Assembly: GCF_042186555.1 (NCBI RefSeq)
Contig: NC_133324.1
Location: 224,241,145-224,305,144 of the forward strand
From: Aquarana catesbeiana
Lineage: Eukaryota > Chordata > Amphibia > Anura > Ranidae
Reading direction: 5' to 3'
Length of the DNA: 64,000 nt
The notes beneath the pieces are model-generated. The model was given only the letters and a program-made list of their open reading frames with translations, searched no databases and was not told where the DNA came from. Numbering within the stretch: the stretch's first letter is position 1; each line of letters starts with the position of its first letter. Of the stretch, positions 44,661 through 55,094 are shown piece by piece. The position numbers and the translations under genes were made by a program.

Positions 44661-46394
44661 ACTACAAACTTAAAAAAGGAAATGCAGTTCCCACCTTATT
44701 TATGGTTTTCTTTTACCATTTATTATCGTCTCTAAAACTATGGGTCCACTTCAGACCCTCAGTGAAGAAGTTTCCCAATTTCTTGTTCAAAGTGGAAATG
44801 TCCTAAAGAGAACTAATCCAATGTCACATAGTTCTGACAATGCAATCTCCTAACAGAAACTTGTGTGAATAATTTGTTATAAAGTATAGTGGTTTTCTCT
44901 GTGGCTAGGTGAAACATCCAGGTGTCACCTCATCGCGTCCACAGAATCTTCTTGAAGTTTGACTTTACAAGGTGCAGAATGCACCTGGCAGTTTACAACA
45001 TCTATTGAAATTCACTCCGCTGTGCAGCACACTATAATTGGCTGCTACAAGTGCTTCTAATTATTCCCTTTGGTAACTGGAGGTCACATTGTGTAAACCA
45101 CGGGAGTTGAGACTACAAGTGTTGGGACACAGCAACAGCATATCAATTACTTCTCTTTAAATCTCTGTTTACAAGCCTCTGTCATTTTAAACATGTTCAG
45201 CATTCCTTCCCTAGGGGATAAGAGTTCATCATGTAAATTCCCTTTAGTGAATAGGTATGCAATATCTACTGCACAACTTTTATCACCACATTTTATCAAT
45301 GAATGCATTTACAGGGGGTGGAACATTTGTTCCAAAATTAAGGAATTCTACCCTTTTAAAATTCTAAAAATAGTGTGTCATTTAGCCAGACGTTGGATAG
45401 GCCTCCTCATATTTAAGAGTTTAGCCTTTGGCAAGAGTTCAGGGCACAGAAAATAGGATGAGTGTAAGATTATCATATAACGATGCCCATGTCAACCGGG
45501 ACTTAGGTATCCATTTATGGTTTGATATTTTGCCAGGATGAAGCATGGTAGTAATCATTAAATTTGATTATTTAAAATTTCATGCATGGAACAAGATTAT
45601 AGCACCTAGAATGAACTTTTGAGATTTATCATTGTTACTGCTTATGCTCATTTGTTATTGTTATAGTAAGTCAGTATATTCTCAATTGAAGCCATTGGTT
45701 TTTATATTAGTAAAGGGATCTAATAGCAAAAGATTAAAAAGTACAATTAAAAATGAATGTATCTAATACATGTTGAAGTCCACTATATTAAATATCTGTA
45801 GCAAATTTATAACTGTTCCATAGACAGGTATTTCGGAATGGTGGAGTTAACACAGAGAGCAAAAGTACACACACGACAATTGGAACAGTCTTGTATAAAG
45901 GAATCAGACACAGTAATGGAGAAGTTGGTGTGAGGCTTGCACATGCAGGATTTATTAACAAATGTAAGGCACTTCCAAGAATTATGTAATGTTAAAAAAG
46001 TTTCTGGCCAGATACAGGTTCCATTGATGCATTTTAAAGTTTCTGACATATGGCAATTGAAAGCCTGGGGCACTATCACTTCTGTTTTTTCAGTTTAAAG
46101 TCCAGCTCCAATACTTTTTTGTAGTATTGCATAGTGTGGGAAGTAGGCCAAAAAATGAAGAGTAATATACAGAGTTGGGACAGAGTCAGAAAAAAATGGG
46201 TATAATGGGGAACAAAGAACACCTCTACTAGACTTTTACTGCTGCCTATCCTTCCTGTTACTATGACATTCTCTATGAGAAAAGATAGGAAATCTCAGTA
46301 GGGTAACCTACACTAACTAAAGCAGACTGAAGTCTAATCCCTGCCAAACTCTTTGCTAAACTAAAATACATTTTTGGCTGGATTCATGCTTAAA
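44661..46394. other. Non-coding DNA, no recognised feature
   Basis: About 1.7 kb within the presumed host intron without recognised repeats. Possibly single-copy. Confidence 0.35.
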
Positions 46395-47366
46395 TACATG
46401 CCATGTCTTTCTTAACTGCTTAAGGATGTACATATATTGCGGCAGGGCGACCCTTAAGCGCAAAATCACGTAACCTGTACGTGATTTTTTCTTAGGCTCT
46501 AAGGCAGGCACGTTCTGCTGGAGCCCCGCTTCCACTGTGATTGAACACAGTGGAAGCCAATCAGTAAACCCGGTGATTGTTCTGAGAGAGGAAGAACGGC
46601 AGTCTGCCTATGTAAACAAGGCAGATCGCCGTTGTGCTAGTAAGAAAGACAGAGATCTTGTGTTTCTGCTAAGCAGGAACAAGGATCTCTGCCTTTTTAC
46701 AGTTAAACCATCCCTCACACAGTAAGAAAGCACTCCCAGCGAATGCATTTAACCCTTTGATTGCCCCTGATGGTAACCCCTTCCATGCCAGTGTCATTAG
46801 TACAGTGACAATGCATTTTCTTTAGCACTGATCACTGTACTAGTGTCACTGGTCCCCAAAAAGTGTCAGATTTGTCCACTGCAATATCGCAATTCCGCTA
46901 AAAATCCCTGATTGCCGCCATTGCTAGCAAAATAAATAAACAAATAAACAAAAAGTCCATAAATCTATCCCATAGTTTGTAAATGCTACAACTTTTGCAC
47001 AAACCAATCAATATACGCTTATTGGGATTTTTTTTTTACTAAAAACATATTGGCCTAAATTGATGTAGAAATTTGTTTTTTTACATTTTTTTATTGGATA
47101 TGTTTTATAGCAGAAAGTAAAAAATATAGTTTTTTTTTCTAAATTGTCGGTCTTTTTTGTTTATAGCACACAAAAATAAAAACCGCAGGAGGTGATCAAA
47201 TACCACCAAAAGAAAGCTCTATGTGTGGGAAAAAAGGACATCAATTTCATTTGGGTACAGAGTCGCATGAATGAGCAATTGTCAGTTAAAGCAACGCAGT
47301 TTAGTATTGCAGAAAATAGCCTGGTCAGGAAGGGGGATGAACCTTCTAGAGCTGAAGTGGTTAAAC
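46395..47366 (+). repeat. TTAACCACTTC-family repeat, copy 5, near full length
   Basis: Starts CTTAACTGCTTAAGGATGTA, ends GAGCTGAAGTGGTTAA. It carries all modules: an early GC-rich stem (CACGTAACCTGTACGTG), AACGGCAGTCTGCCTATGTA, CCTTTGATTGCCCCTGATGG, TATTGGCCTAAATTGATG, ACCACCAAAAGAAAGCTCTA and GCATGAATGAGCAATTGTCA. Useful as the reference copy in this window. Confidence 0.75.
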
Positions 47367-47924
47367 ACACATATAGCACTCAGCATAATTACAGGCAATT
47401 TTAAGTGGAGACACAACAGGCTGCATTTGTCTCTAATCAGGCAGAAGTATAGTAAAGATGTTGATTAATGATGCTGCATCAACCTAATGACGTATATATA
47501 CAGTCTATATGCTATATGGATGTATGGAGATGAGGTCTGTAACATGCACGCACAAGAAAGTCATTTACACAGTTAGAAAAAACACAGAACCCTGAAGCAT
47601 GGTAGGCAATGTTTACAAACTGTACTGCTGGTAAGGGTGCTGCGGTGACTAAAATTGGACCTCTAATTTTCCCCATTAATAAAGGAGGTAATATGCCGAG
47701 GGGCAAAGTAGCTTTGAGTTGCTAGAGTCACAGTCACAAATTAGAGAGGAAGGGAAGCAACGACAGGCCAACCAGCAGGTTTAAAGCAAAACAGTAAGCA
47801 AGCAAGAAATCAAAGTGTACAGATACAGACAGGAAAGAAATAGCCAAATATATCCATCAACACAGAATAGTGAGAGGTGCAGACAGAGAATTCAGTAAAA
47901 GGATATGTTGGTGTGTGCACGCAG
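47367..47924. other. Non-coding DNA, no recognised feature
   Basis: No gene or repeat recognised. Confidence 0.35.
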
Positions 47925-48364
47925 TAATGCCCCGTACACACGGTCGGACTTTGTTCGGACATTCCGACAACAAAATCCTAGGATTTTTTCCGACAGATGT
48001 TGGCTCAAACTTGTCTTGCATACACACGGTCACACAAAGTTGTCGGAAAATCCGATCGTTCTGAACGCGGTGATGTAAAACACGTACGTCGGGACTATAA
48101 ACGGGGCAGTGGCCAATAGCTTTCATCTCTTTATTTATTCTGAGCATGCGTGGCACTTTGTCCGTCGGATTTGTGTACACACGATTGGAATTTCCGACAA
48201 CGGATTTTGTTGTCGGAAAATTTTATCTCCTGCTCTCCAACTTTGTGTGTCGGAAAATCCGATGGAAAATGTCCGATGGAGCCCACACACGGTCGGAATT
48301 TCCGACAACACGCTCCGATCGGACATTTTCCATCGGAAAATCCGACCGTGTGTACGGGGCATAA
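47925..48364. mobile_element. TAATGCCC-type MITE, copy 3, well preserved
   Basis: Termini TAATGCCCCGTACACACGGT and the inverse CCGTGTGTACGGGGCATAA, with TAA duplicated at 47925-47927 and 48362-48364. It carries the internal blocks GTTGGCTCAAACTTGTCTTG, GGGACTATAAACGGGGCAGT and GAGCATGCGTGGCACTTTGT. Low divergence between its ends suggests recent movement. Confidence 0.85.
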
Positions 48365-48850
48365 GTCTCAGTGGGGACGAATTATGCAACTGTGTGTTTC
48401 TGGCTGACATCAAAGTAACATCAGTTCCTCCTCCATAAAGTAAGATAGAATTGGTATATGTTGGTTGAGGAGGTTATGATTGGCTTGTGTATACAACCCA
48501 ATTTACAGTCTGTGTTATGTAAAGTGCAATATTGTGATTGCTAGCCATAACGAAGAGATATTTTGTGTTTTGGACAATCAGAGTGAGTAGCACAGGTAGA
48601 CATTATCATTCATCCAAAGGTCAAAGACCAAACAAATTGAGTAGACTATGGGCAGTGTGGCCTGTTGAGAGAATAGTATAGACATCAGTAAGAAGGGAAA
48701 ATTGGTTTACGGTCAACAGCCTTATTTACACTGCATGGGATTAATGACTTACCGTACTGAACTTAACTCTAGGAAACAGCTCAAATGTTTATGCATACCT
48801 TCACTTTTATATAGGGACAGCTTTGGTTTAGGGGTAAGAAAACCACTTAC
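48365..48850. other. Presumed intron sequence downstream of the transmembrane exon
   Basis: No repeats or coding recognised in about 490 bases. It includes the 5' splice site GTAAGT of the exon (48845-48850 on the minus strand). Confidence 0.4.
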
Positions 48851-48947
48851 CTACTGTGCTTCTTTTCATGTAGACCAATTATTATTAGGAGGACTAGGAG
48901 AGTAAGGAATCCGAACACACATCCTAGGACTATTCCCAGGGTATTGT
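48851..48947 (-). CDS. Host gene transmembrane exon
   Basis: A 97-base internal exon on the minus strand. The 3' splice site is TTATCTGCCTTTCAG and the 5' splice site CAGTAG|GTAAGT fits the consensus. It reads AC + NTLGIVLGCVFGFLTLLVL followed by LIIIGLHEKKHS + AG: a 23-residue hydrophobic helix and then HEKKHS, a basic cluster, as expected for a type I single-pass protein with the cytoplasm on the C-terminal side. Entry is phase 1 and exit phase 2. It joins in frame to the microexon at 54641-54653 upstream (G|AC = Asp) and to the exon at 37725-37779 downstream (AG|G = Arg). The protein family is not recognised. This is the strongest host coding evidence in the window. Confidence 0.65.
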
Positions 48948-49259
48948 CTGAAAGGCAGATAAATTCAGATTTAGAAGGCATCATGTGTATATTCTTTATG
49001 CAGCTATGCAATTTCAAAATTTCACAAATAAAAAATTAAATAATTTACATGGCCATAATGTCAATAAATTATATTGTAAGAACAATATGACAATTAATAA
49101 AAAGACCTATTTAGAAAGACAGACGTTATAAACAGATGCCAAAAGTCTTTATGTGTAAAACTGCAGAAACTATAGCAACATATTAGATTTGAGTTATATG
49201 AGGTCAGATTGTCAAGACAGAAATTCTAATTGTTTTAGGTGACTGTACTTTGCACAAAG
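48948..49259. other. Presumed intron upstream of the transmembrane exon
   Basis: No repeat or coding signal seen, apart from the polypyrimidine tract and 3' splice site at its left edge (minus strand). Confidence 0.35.
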
Positions 49260-49520
49260 GAGCTCCTGCTTCTTTTCGGGTGACAAGCATCACTCAAAAA
49301 TGTAAAGGCGTGCTTTTCCACTTGAAAATGTGAAGGCCTGCTTTTCCTCAGTTGCCGTGCAACAATTGTGTCAGGAACGCATCGTGTTTATTGTGCCATT
49401 GAAGGATAATGGTATCCAAACACGCGCAGCCTGTTGTGATGCGATTGTCATGTGATTTGGGATTCTGCCCCTGATTCTGCCTGCGATCCCAAATAGCGAG
49501 ATGTGAACGAGGCCTTAGAA
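49260..49520. repeat. Half MITE, GTGAACGAGGCC end
   Basis: The right end GAGATGTGAACGAGGCCTTA is a typical frog MITE terminus. The matching left end is not visible, so the copy is truncated. Confidence 0.4.
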
Positions 49521-51321
49521 ATAATTTTGTGAAGCCTGAGGTTGACAGTGGCAAGACTATCCTGAGTTCTTTTGAGAAAATCAATAGCTTCTTCTTCTGT
49601 AGCCAAAGATTTTAACCCATTTTTTTTTTACACAAGTTCACATACATCAGATTCAAAGATCAAACTTTTTTTCACCAACTGGACACATCAGGAGGGTGAA
49701 TCTTCCACAAATAGCAATAAAATCCTGTCCGAAGGTCTAACCCTTCCCCACTCTAAAAAGTGAAGTTTTGCTTAGATACACTAACAAAGAAACAGCAAGT
49801 TAGTAAATAAATACACCTGAGACACAACCAGGCATAGTACCATACTTTTGGGCCATGTTTGCGGTGCTTTGGGCCATCAGTGGTTCACCATCTAGATTAG
49901 CCCATTAGTCAGTGCTTACTTGAGGCTCCTCCTTTGTTCCCCTTGTGACAATTAATATGCAGTAAATACTGAAACTGTACTAATACATCTGAGATGAGGC
50001 TAGTCATAAACTTTGGCTTATGCTTTTTAAATGTCAGGGTTAATTGTTAGTCCCTGTCTGGCCAAGTAGGAAAACTTTCACTTGGACATGCATTGTTATG
50101 TTCAGTGTGCTGTTTCAATGCTGTAATCTAATTTGTGTGGGCAGACACAAAAAAGGGCCTCAGGCTAGACTAGTTTGGCAGAGTTTAAGCATACAGTGCT
50201 GGGCACGATTTATTCAGACATTTCTCACTCTGGTTATGCACCACTGACATATAAGAAAGCACAATCAACGGTTATTCAGTCAAGATACTGGCTCATCTTT
50301 TATTTGAGTCTCTTCACTAATCAGCTTTATCATTAATACTTTTCCAGGGTGGAGAAATGAACAGAATGTTCTACTCCTTCATAAGCACTGGGCAAGGATC
50401 AGGCAGTGGTTTACAAAGAATTAATTGATAATTTCATGAAAAGTAAAGTGAGTTATCAGAAGCCACCCGCCCACTAAGGGTTACATATGGGAATCGTTGA
50501 CTCAAAGAGAAAAACTTTACGTTGTAAGCTAATATATGCAAATCAGCAAAAACAGCATAATAAAATATGGTATTCAAATTATGTTTTTAAATTGCAAAAA
50601 AAATATATTTTTGCTTTTACCATAATATAGTTTTAAACCATGAATAATTGAAATTACCATACCATGCACAATATAATGATTGTATTTAATTTTTAAGACA
50701 AATGGTGATTATAATATTGCTGTAAGGAATTTTTGCATCCCACGTTTTACAGCTATTACTCTTGAGGCAGTAGGTAGGAGAGTATGAAGAAAATCCACTA
50801 AAGTATAATTAATAATAACAAAAACAAAACTAAGGACATTAGATCATTAAATAACATTAGCTTGATTTTCTCTCTTTATGAAGTCTTGGGTAGTTTTCCA
50901 ACAGTTTAGCACAATCTACAGGAAATGTCAATTTATCTAGAAAAACTAAATTGTTAAGAATTTTAACTAGCACATATTAACAAAACAAACCATTTGTGCT
51001 TTCTCTGCACTTTTATTCCACTAAAATTGTATAGATTTTTTTAATAAAAGTATTAAAGTGTTTAACCTTTTCCAGATCACATAACACATATATATATACT
51101 GCAGCAGGGAACGTAGGCTTTAGTGCCTAGCCACCGCACATATGGTGTTCTGAGATGCTGGGAGTATGCTCACCGTATCACATTGAGCAAGTCTTGTCTC
51201 CAAAGACTTTCAGTCACAGCTTCTGATCAGGAGCCAGCAGGACAGGCTTCAGATCATGTGACCACCGTGAGAGCCAGTCACAGTGGTCACATGATCAGGA
51301 AGCCACTCCACCTTCTGACAT
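49521..51321. other. Non-coding AT-rich DNA
   Basis: No gene recognised. The last 250 bases (GGAGCCAGCAGGACAGGCTT, GGTCACATGATCAGGAAGCC) look like part of a frog repeat into which the next MITE inserted. Confidence 0.35.
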
Positions 51322-51527
51322 TTAGGCTGGGTTCACATATACTGCGGCCGCGACTCACAGCAGGGGGTCAGGTGCAAATCAGGTACAACTTTTTGGCTGA
51401 ATTTGCACCTGAATTGGAACCATAGACGCATTGGCGCAGAGGTGGGTGAACTAGGTACACTCTCCTGTCATGTAAATTGGATGCAGGAAAACTCACATCC
51501 AATTCGCATAAGTGTGAACCCAGCCTG
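51322..51527. mobile_element. AGGCTGGGTTCACA MITE
   Basis: About 206 bp with perfect 14-base inverted termini AGGCTGGGTTCACA / TGTGAACCCAGCCT. No coding. Relatives with the same GTGTGAACC-type end occur at 52416-52512 and 53715. Confidence 0.85.
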
Positions 51528-51925
51528 AAGCCCACTTAAAAAATACGTAAAAACATTCATAAAGCAGTGAATGAGATTTTCACCATTTTCACTTGGTGGA
51601 GAATCAATTACTGTCATTTAAAACATACGAACCTGGAAAATGCCCCTACAGAGAATGTCAGTTTTACTTCTTTATAAGTATGACCCTATAGGTTTACTTT
51701 CCAGAATTCATCTATATTTAACAAATATAATGTTCATTGTTAAGGCGTTTGCATTTAGGCTCTCACAGTAACTGAATATGTGTGTTCCAGATGGCTAAAA
51801 ACGGTGACATTTAAGTAATATGTTTTAATTCCATCTTATTTTCGGTTTCAATTTGATTTTTAATTTTTTTTGTCTAGATACAGTTACCCTGGTCCTTTTA
51901 TGAATTTAAAAACAGAAATAAAATG
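51528..51925. other. Non-coding DNA, no recognised feature
   Basis: No repeat or gene identified in this 400-base flank of the inverted duplication. Confidence 0.35.
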
Positions 51926-52131
51926 AAGATTGTTTTTAAGCTATCTTTTAATGGAAATGAAAACAGAATCAAAACTGCAGCCTGCTGTTGTAGTTTTTTA
52001 ATATAGAAAAAAAACATGAGTAAAAAATGCATTGCTGTTATCTATGTAAATAAAAAGTAAACAAAATGTAGGACAAGTATAATGATGCAAATGTCTTTCT
52101 GTTTCTAAAAGAAATAAAATGAAGACTCAAG

Positions 52132-52415
52132 TCTAGTACACACGATCAGAAAATCGGACGCAAAATACTGTGATTTTCATTTTATCAGTACAGTTTTGGT
52201 CCCAAAAAAGTCAGAACAAGACTGCACATGCTCAGAAGCGAAAGAATACATTACTATAGAATAAAATACATTACATAATTTCCGAAGTTGTATTCTGTTG
52301 TACGAGAATTTTCATAACTTTAGTAACCTATTGGGTTTTCGTAATGAGACTAGCATGCAAAAAACAAAAAAAACAGGCAATCATTCGTCCGATATTCTCA
52401 TCATGTGTACGAGAC
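52132..52415. mobile_element. GTCTAGTACACACGATCAGA-type MITE in left arm
   Basis: Termini AAGTCTAGTACACACGATCA and the inverse CATCATGTGTACGAGACTTTA. The inverted copy is split in the right arm (52513-52586 and 53062-53275). Confidence 0.8.
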
Positions 52416-52512
52416 TTTAAGCTAGATTCACACCATAGCAGGTCCTGTGTGCCGAGTTTGCATGGGCACAGCAGCCCATTCATTTGAATGGACTGCTTTG
52501 CCGGTGTGAGTC
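52416..52512. mobile_element. Small GATTCACACC MITE forming the loop
   Basis: Ends AGCTAGATTCACACC and GGTGTGAGTCTGGCTT are inverted; the centre is CCCATTCATTTGAATGGACT. It lies exactly between the arms of the inverted duplication. Confidence 0.7.
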
Positions 52513-52586
52513 TGGCTTAAAGCCTTGTACACATGATGAGAATATCGGACGAATGATCGCCTGTTTTTTTTTGTTTTTTGCATGCT

Positions 52587-53061
52587 ATGCCGCGTACACA
52601 TGGTCGGACATTGATCGGACATTCCGACAACAAAATCCATGGATTTTTTCCGACGTATGTTGGCTCAAACTTGTCTTGCATACACACGGTCACACAAAGT
52701 TGCTGGAAAATCCGATCGTTCTAAACGTGGTGACGTAAAACACGTACGTCGGGACTATAAACGGGGCAGTAGCCAATAGTTTTCGTCTCTTAATTTATTC
52801 TGAGCATGCGTGGCACTTTGTGCGTCAGATTTGTGTACACACAATCGGAATTTCCGACACACAAAGTTTGAGAGCTTGCTATAACATTTTCCGACAACAA
52901 AATCCGTTGTCGGAAAATGTTATAGCAAGCTCTCAAACTTTGTGTGTCAGAAATTCCGATGGAAAATGTGTGATGGAGCCTACACAAGGTTGGAATTTCC
53001 GACAACAAGGTCCTATCACACATTTTCCGTGGGGAAATCCGACCGTGTGTACAGGGCATAA
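52587..53061. mobile_element. TAATGCC-type MITE, copy 4, nested
   Basis: Termini TATGCCGCGTACACATGGTC and the inverse GACCGTGTGTACAGGGCATAA. Internal blocks match copy 3. Near its middle (52852-52954) it contains a 48-base perfect inverse pair (ACACACAAAGTTTGAGAGCT / its inverse) around GACAACAAAATCCGTTGTC. It interrupts the right arm only, so it arrived after the inverted duplication. Confidence 0.8.
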
Positions 53062-53470
53062 GTCTCATTACGAAAACCCAATAGGTTACTAAAGTTATGA
53101 AAATTCTTGTACAACAGAATACAACTTCGGAAGTGATGTAATGTATTGCATTGTATAGTAATGTATTCTTTTGTTTCTGAGCATGTGCATTCTTGTTCTG
53201 ATTTTTTTGGGACCAAAACTGTACTGATAAAACGAAAATCACAGTGATTTTCTGATCATGTGTACTAGACTTTAGTTTTCATTTCATTTCTTTTAGAAAC
53301 AGAAAGACATTTGCAGCATTATACTTACATTTTGTTTACTTTTTATTTACATAGATAACAACAATGCATTTTTTACTCATGTTCTTTTTCTATATTAAAA
53401 AACTACAACAGCATGCTGCAGTTTTGAATCTGTTTTCATTTCCATTAAAAGATAGCTTAAAAACAATCTT

Positions 53471-53715
53471 TATGCAGGGAAAAAGTCCTTGATGCTTTTT
53501 GAAAACAGCAGCCATATGGAACACAGTGACATGGAACTGCATGATGCACATTTTCGGGTGGTTTCATGCAGCCAAACATGCGCTGCGTTTTCTGATGCCA
53601 TTAAGAATTAAAAGGCACACGAATGTGTCTGCAATAGAGCAGTGCATTTTTCCTGCAGATTGGGGAACGGGTGCGATGTACGCGCAATCCAACAATAGTG
53701 TGAACCAAGGCTAAA
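53471..53715. repeat. Half MITE with GTGTGAACCAAGGCT end
   Basis: Ends AATAGTGTGAACCAAGGCTA. The sequence leading to it (CAGCCATATGGAACACAGTG) is typical of frog MITE interiors. Left terminus not found. Confidence 0.4.
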
Positions 53716-54640
53716 GATTGGCAAGCAATATAATTGCAGCTTGCCAACAATGTGGTTCTGGAGGCAATAGACAAGCATATATTTATGTGGGCTTTCCCTT
53801 ATAGCAATAGACAAGTATATATTTATGTATGCTTTCCCTTATAGCTATATGCTTTGTGAAATCAAAATTATTCTGTGCTTGGTTCTGTGAGAGGCAAGTG
53901 CACCACTTTACCAGACCCACCAAGCCAGTGGTGTTGTAATTACAAGCATATTAACACTAATCATTACCAGAATGAATCCATGGAAACGTTCATGAAATCA
54001 AACAACACTGAAAAGGAGTACAGATTATGCCTTCCAGGATTTTGTGCTTTTGCATTTTTAAATGGAAAGAAAAATGAGAGGAAAATGTAGTTTGTTGAAG
54101 AAGCAATTTTGCCTTTTTTTTCTTGACATGGTAAAATCATTCAATCATTTCTCATGGTGCTTACACTAAATTACACTGGAAGTGCACGCTGTGCACAGCA
54201 ACTTGTTGATGGCCCTTGCTCACTGCTTAGATTTGCATTACTAAACAGCTGCGCAGGGATAATTTGAATAGTCTGGGCTGAGCATAAAAGTGCTTGAGTG
54301 AAATTAATGAAATAACAGCAGCATTTATTGCTGATATAGAAATCTTCTTTAGAAAGAATTTGTATAAGAGACTGTATCTAAAAGAGGCCTAAATACTGTC
54401 AAACTAAAAGTACCCATGCCCATCGTACAAATGTCCATATGTAGTGCAATATGACCATTTATTAACATAAAACAATTGCCAACAACCAAATTAGCGTTAA
54501 CCACTATGATGTTGATCTAATTGCTTGTTAATGAAATATCAAATGTCTATTGTTTACAGCTTATTAATGTGAACCTGTCACATACCTTAAAAGATAAATC
54601 CAATCATATTATGAGAAAAAGGTGCATAAGCAGATCTTAC
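53716..54640. other. Presumed intron of the host gene
   Basis: No gene or clear repeat. A 43-base near-duplication (CAATAGACAAGCATATATTT / CAATAGACAAGTATATATTT) occurs at 53765-53845. Confidence 0.4.
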
Positions 54641-54653
54641 CTTCATAACAAAC
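54641..54653 (-). CDS. Candidate 13-nt microexon of the host gene
   Basis: The minus strand reads ...TACTGACTGTTTTGTCTTTTTTAG then GTTTGTTATGAAG then GTAAGATC. Upstream features are strong: a branch-point consensus TACTGAC, a long pyrimidine tract and AG. The donor AAG|GTAAGA is near-consensus. In phase 0 it encodes Val-Cys-Tyr-Glu plus the first base of the Asp codon completed by the transmembrane exon 5.7 kb downstream. A 13-nt exon entering in phase 0 and leaving in phase 1 is exactly what that exon requires. Microexons are known in vertebrates but need RNA proof. The alternative is a chance pairing of splice-like motifs. Confidence 0.4.
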
Positions 54654-54913
54654 CTAAAAAAGACAAAACAGTCAGTATATTTAGAAGTTAGATAGCCGCA
54701 GTTCAAAGTTACTTTGGTCTGAAAACTCAGTAATATCTGACAGCTAGAATTCTGAAGCCAGAAAACCAGGGTGATGGAATGGTGGACAATCTGGGCCCTT
54801 CACAAATGGCACACATGAATGACAATCCAACTCTTCCAGATGCCCACCAACTGCCTTCCCTGTCTGAGTTGACCAGGATAGCTGTGGACACAAAGTCCAA
54901 ATTATCAGCAGCT
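54654..54913. other. Possible retroelement-derived DNA, target of element C
   Basis: A 63-codon plus-strand frame (MVDNLGPSQMAHMNDN...) runs into the Penelope-like insertion. With the insertion removed it meets a stop within five codons. Its composition (SLSELTRIAVDTKSKL) looks coding-derived but I cannot assign a family. Confidence 0.25.
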
Positions 54914-54927
54914 ATTATGGATGTATG
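54914..54927. repeat. Target-site duplication, left, element C
   Basis: ATTATGGATGTATG, repeated perfectly at 59208-59221. Confidence 0.85.
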
Positions 54928-55094
54928 TAAAAATATAAAGTGCAGCGCTTCAAAGGCAAATCAAAGATAATGCATATGTAAATATGGCATATAATATCTA
55001 TAAAGTGCAAATGTGCAAAAATTATTTTAATTACTGTGTGATACTGATTATGCATGTGACCAATACAATACAGAAAAAAACATACATTGTATAA

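Larger units (their letters stand above)
51926..53470. repeat. 1.5-kb inverted duplication with nested MITEs
   Basis: 51926-52415 and 52513-53470 are inverted copies. Arms match from AAGATTGTTTTTAAGCTATC at the left edge to its inverse at the right edge (ending AAAACAATCTT). About 205 bp of each arm is non-MITE flanking DNA, so this is a true inverted duplication and not one palindromic transposon. The right arm is interrupted by a 475-bp MITE (52587-53061). The loop (52416-52512) is itself a small palindromic MITE. Confidence 0.85.
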
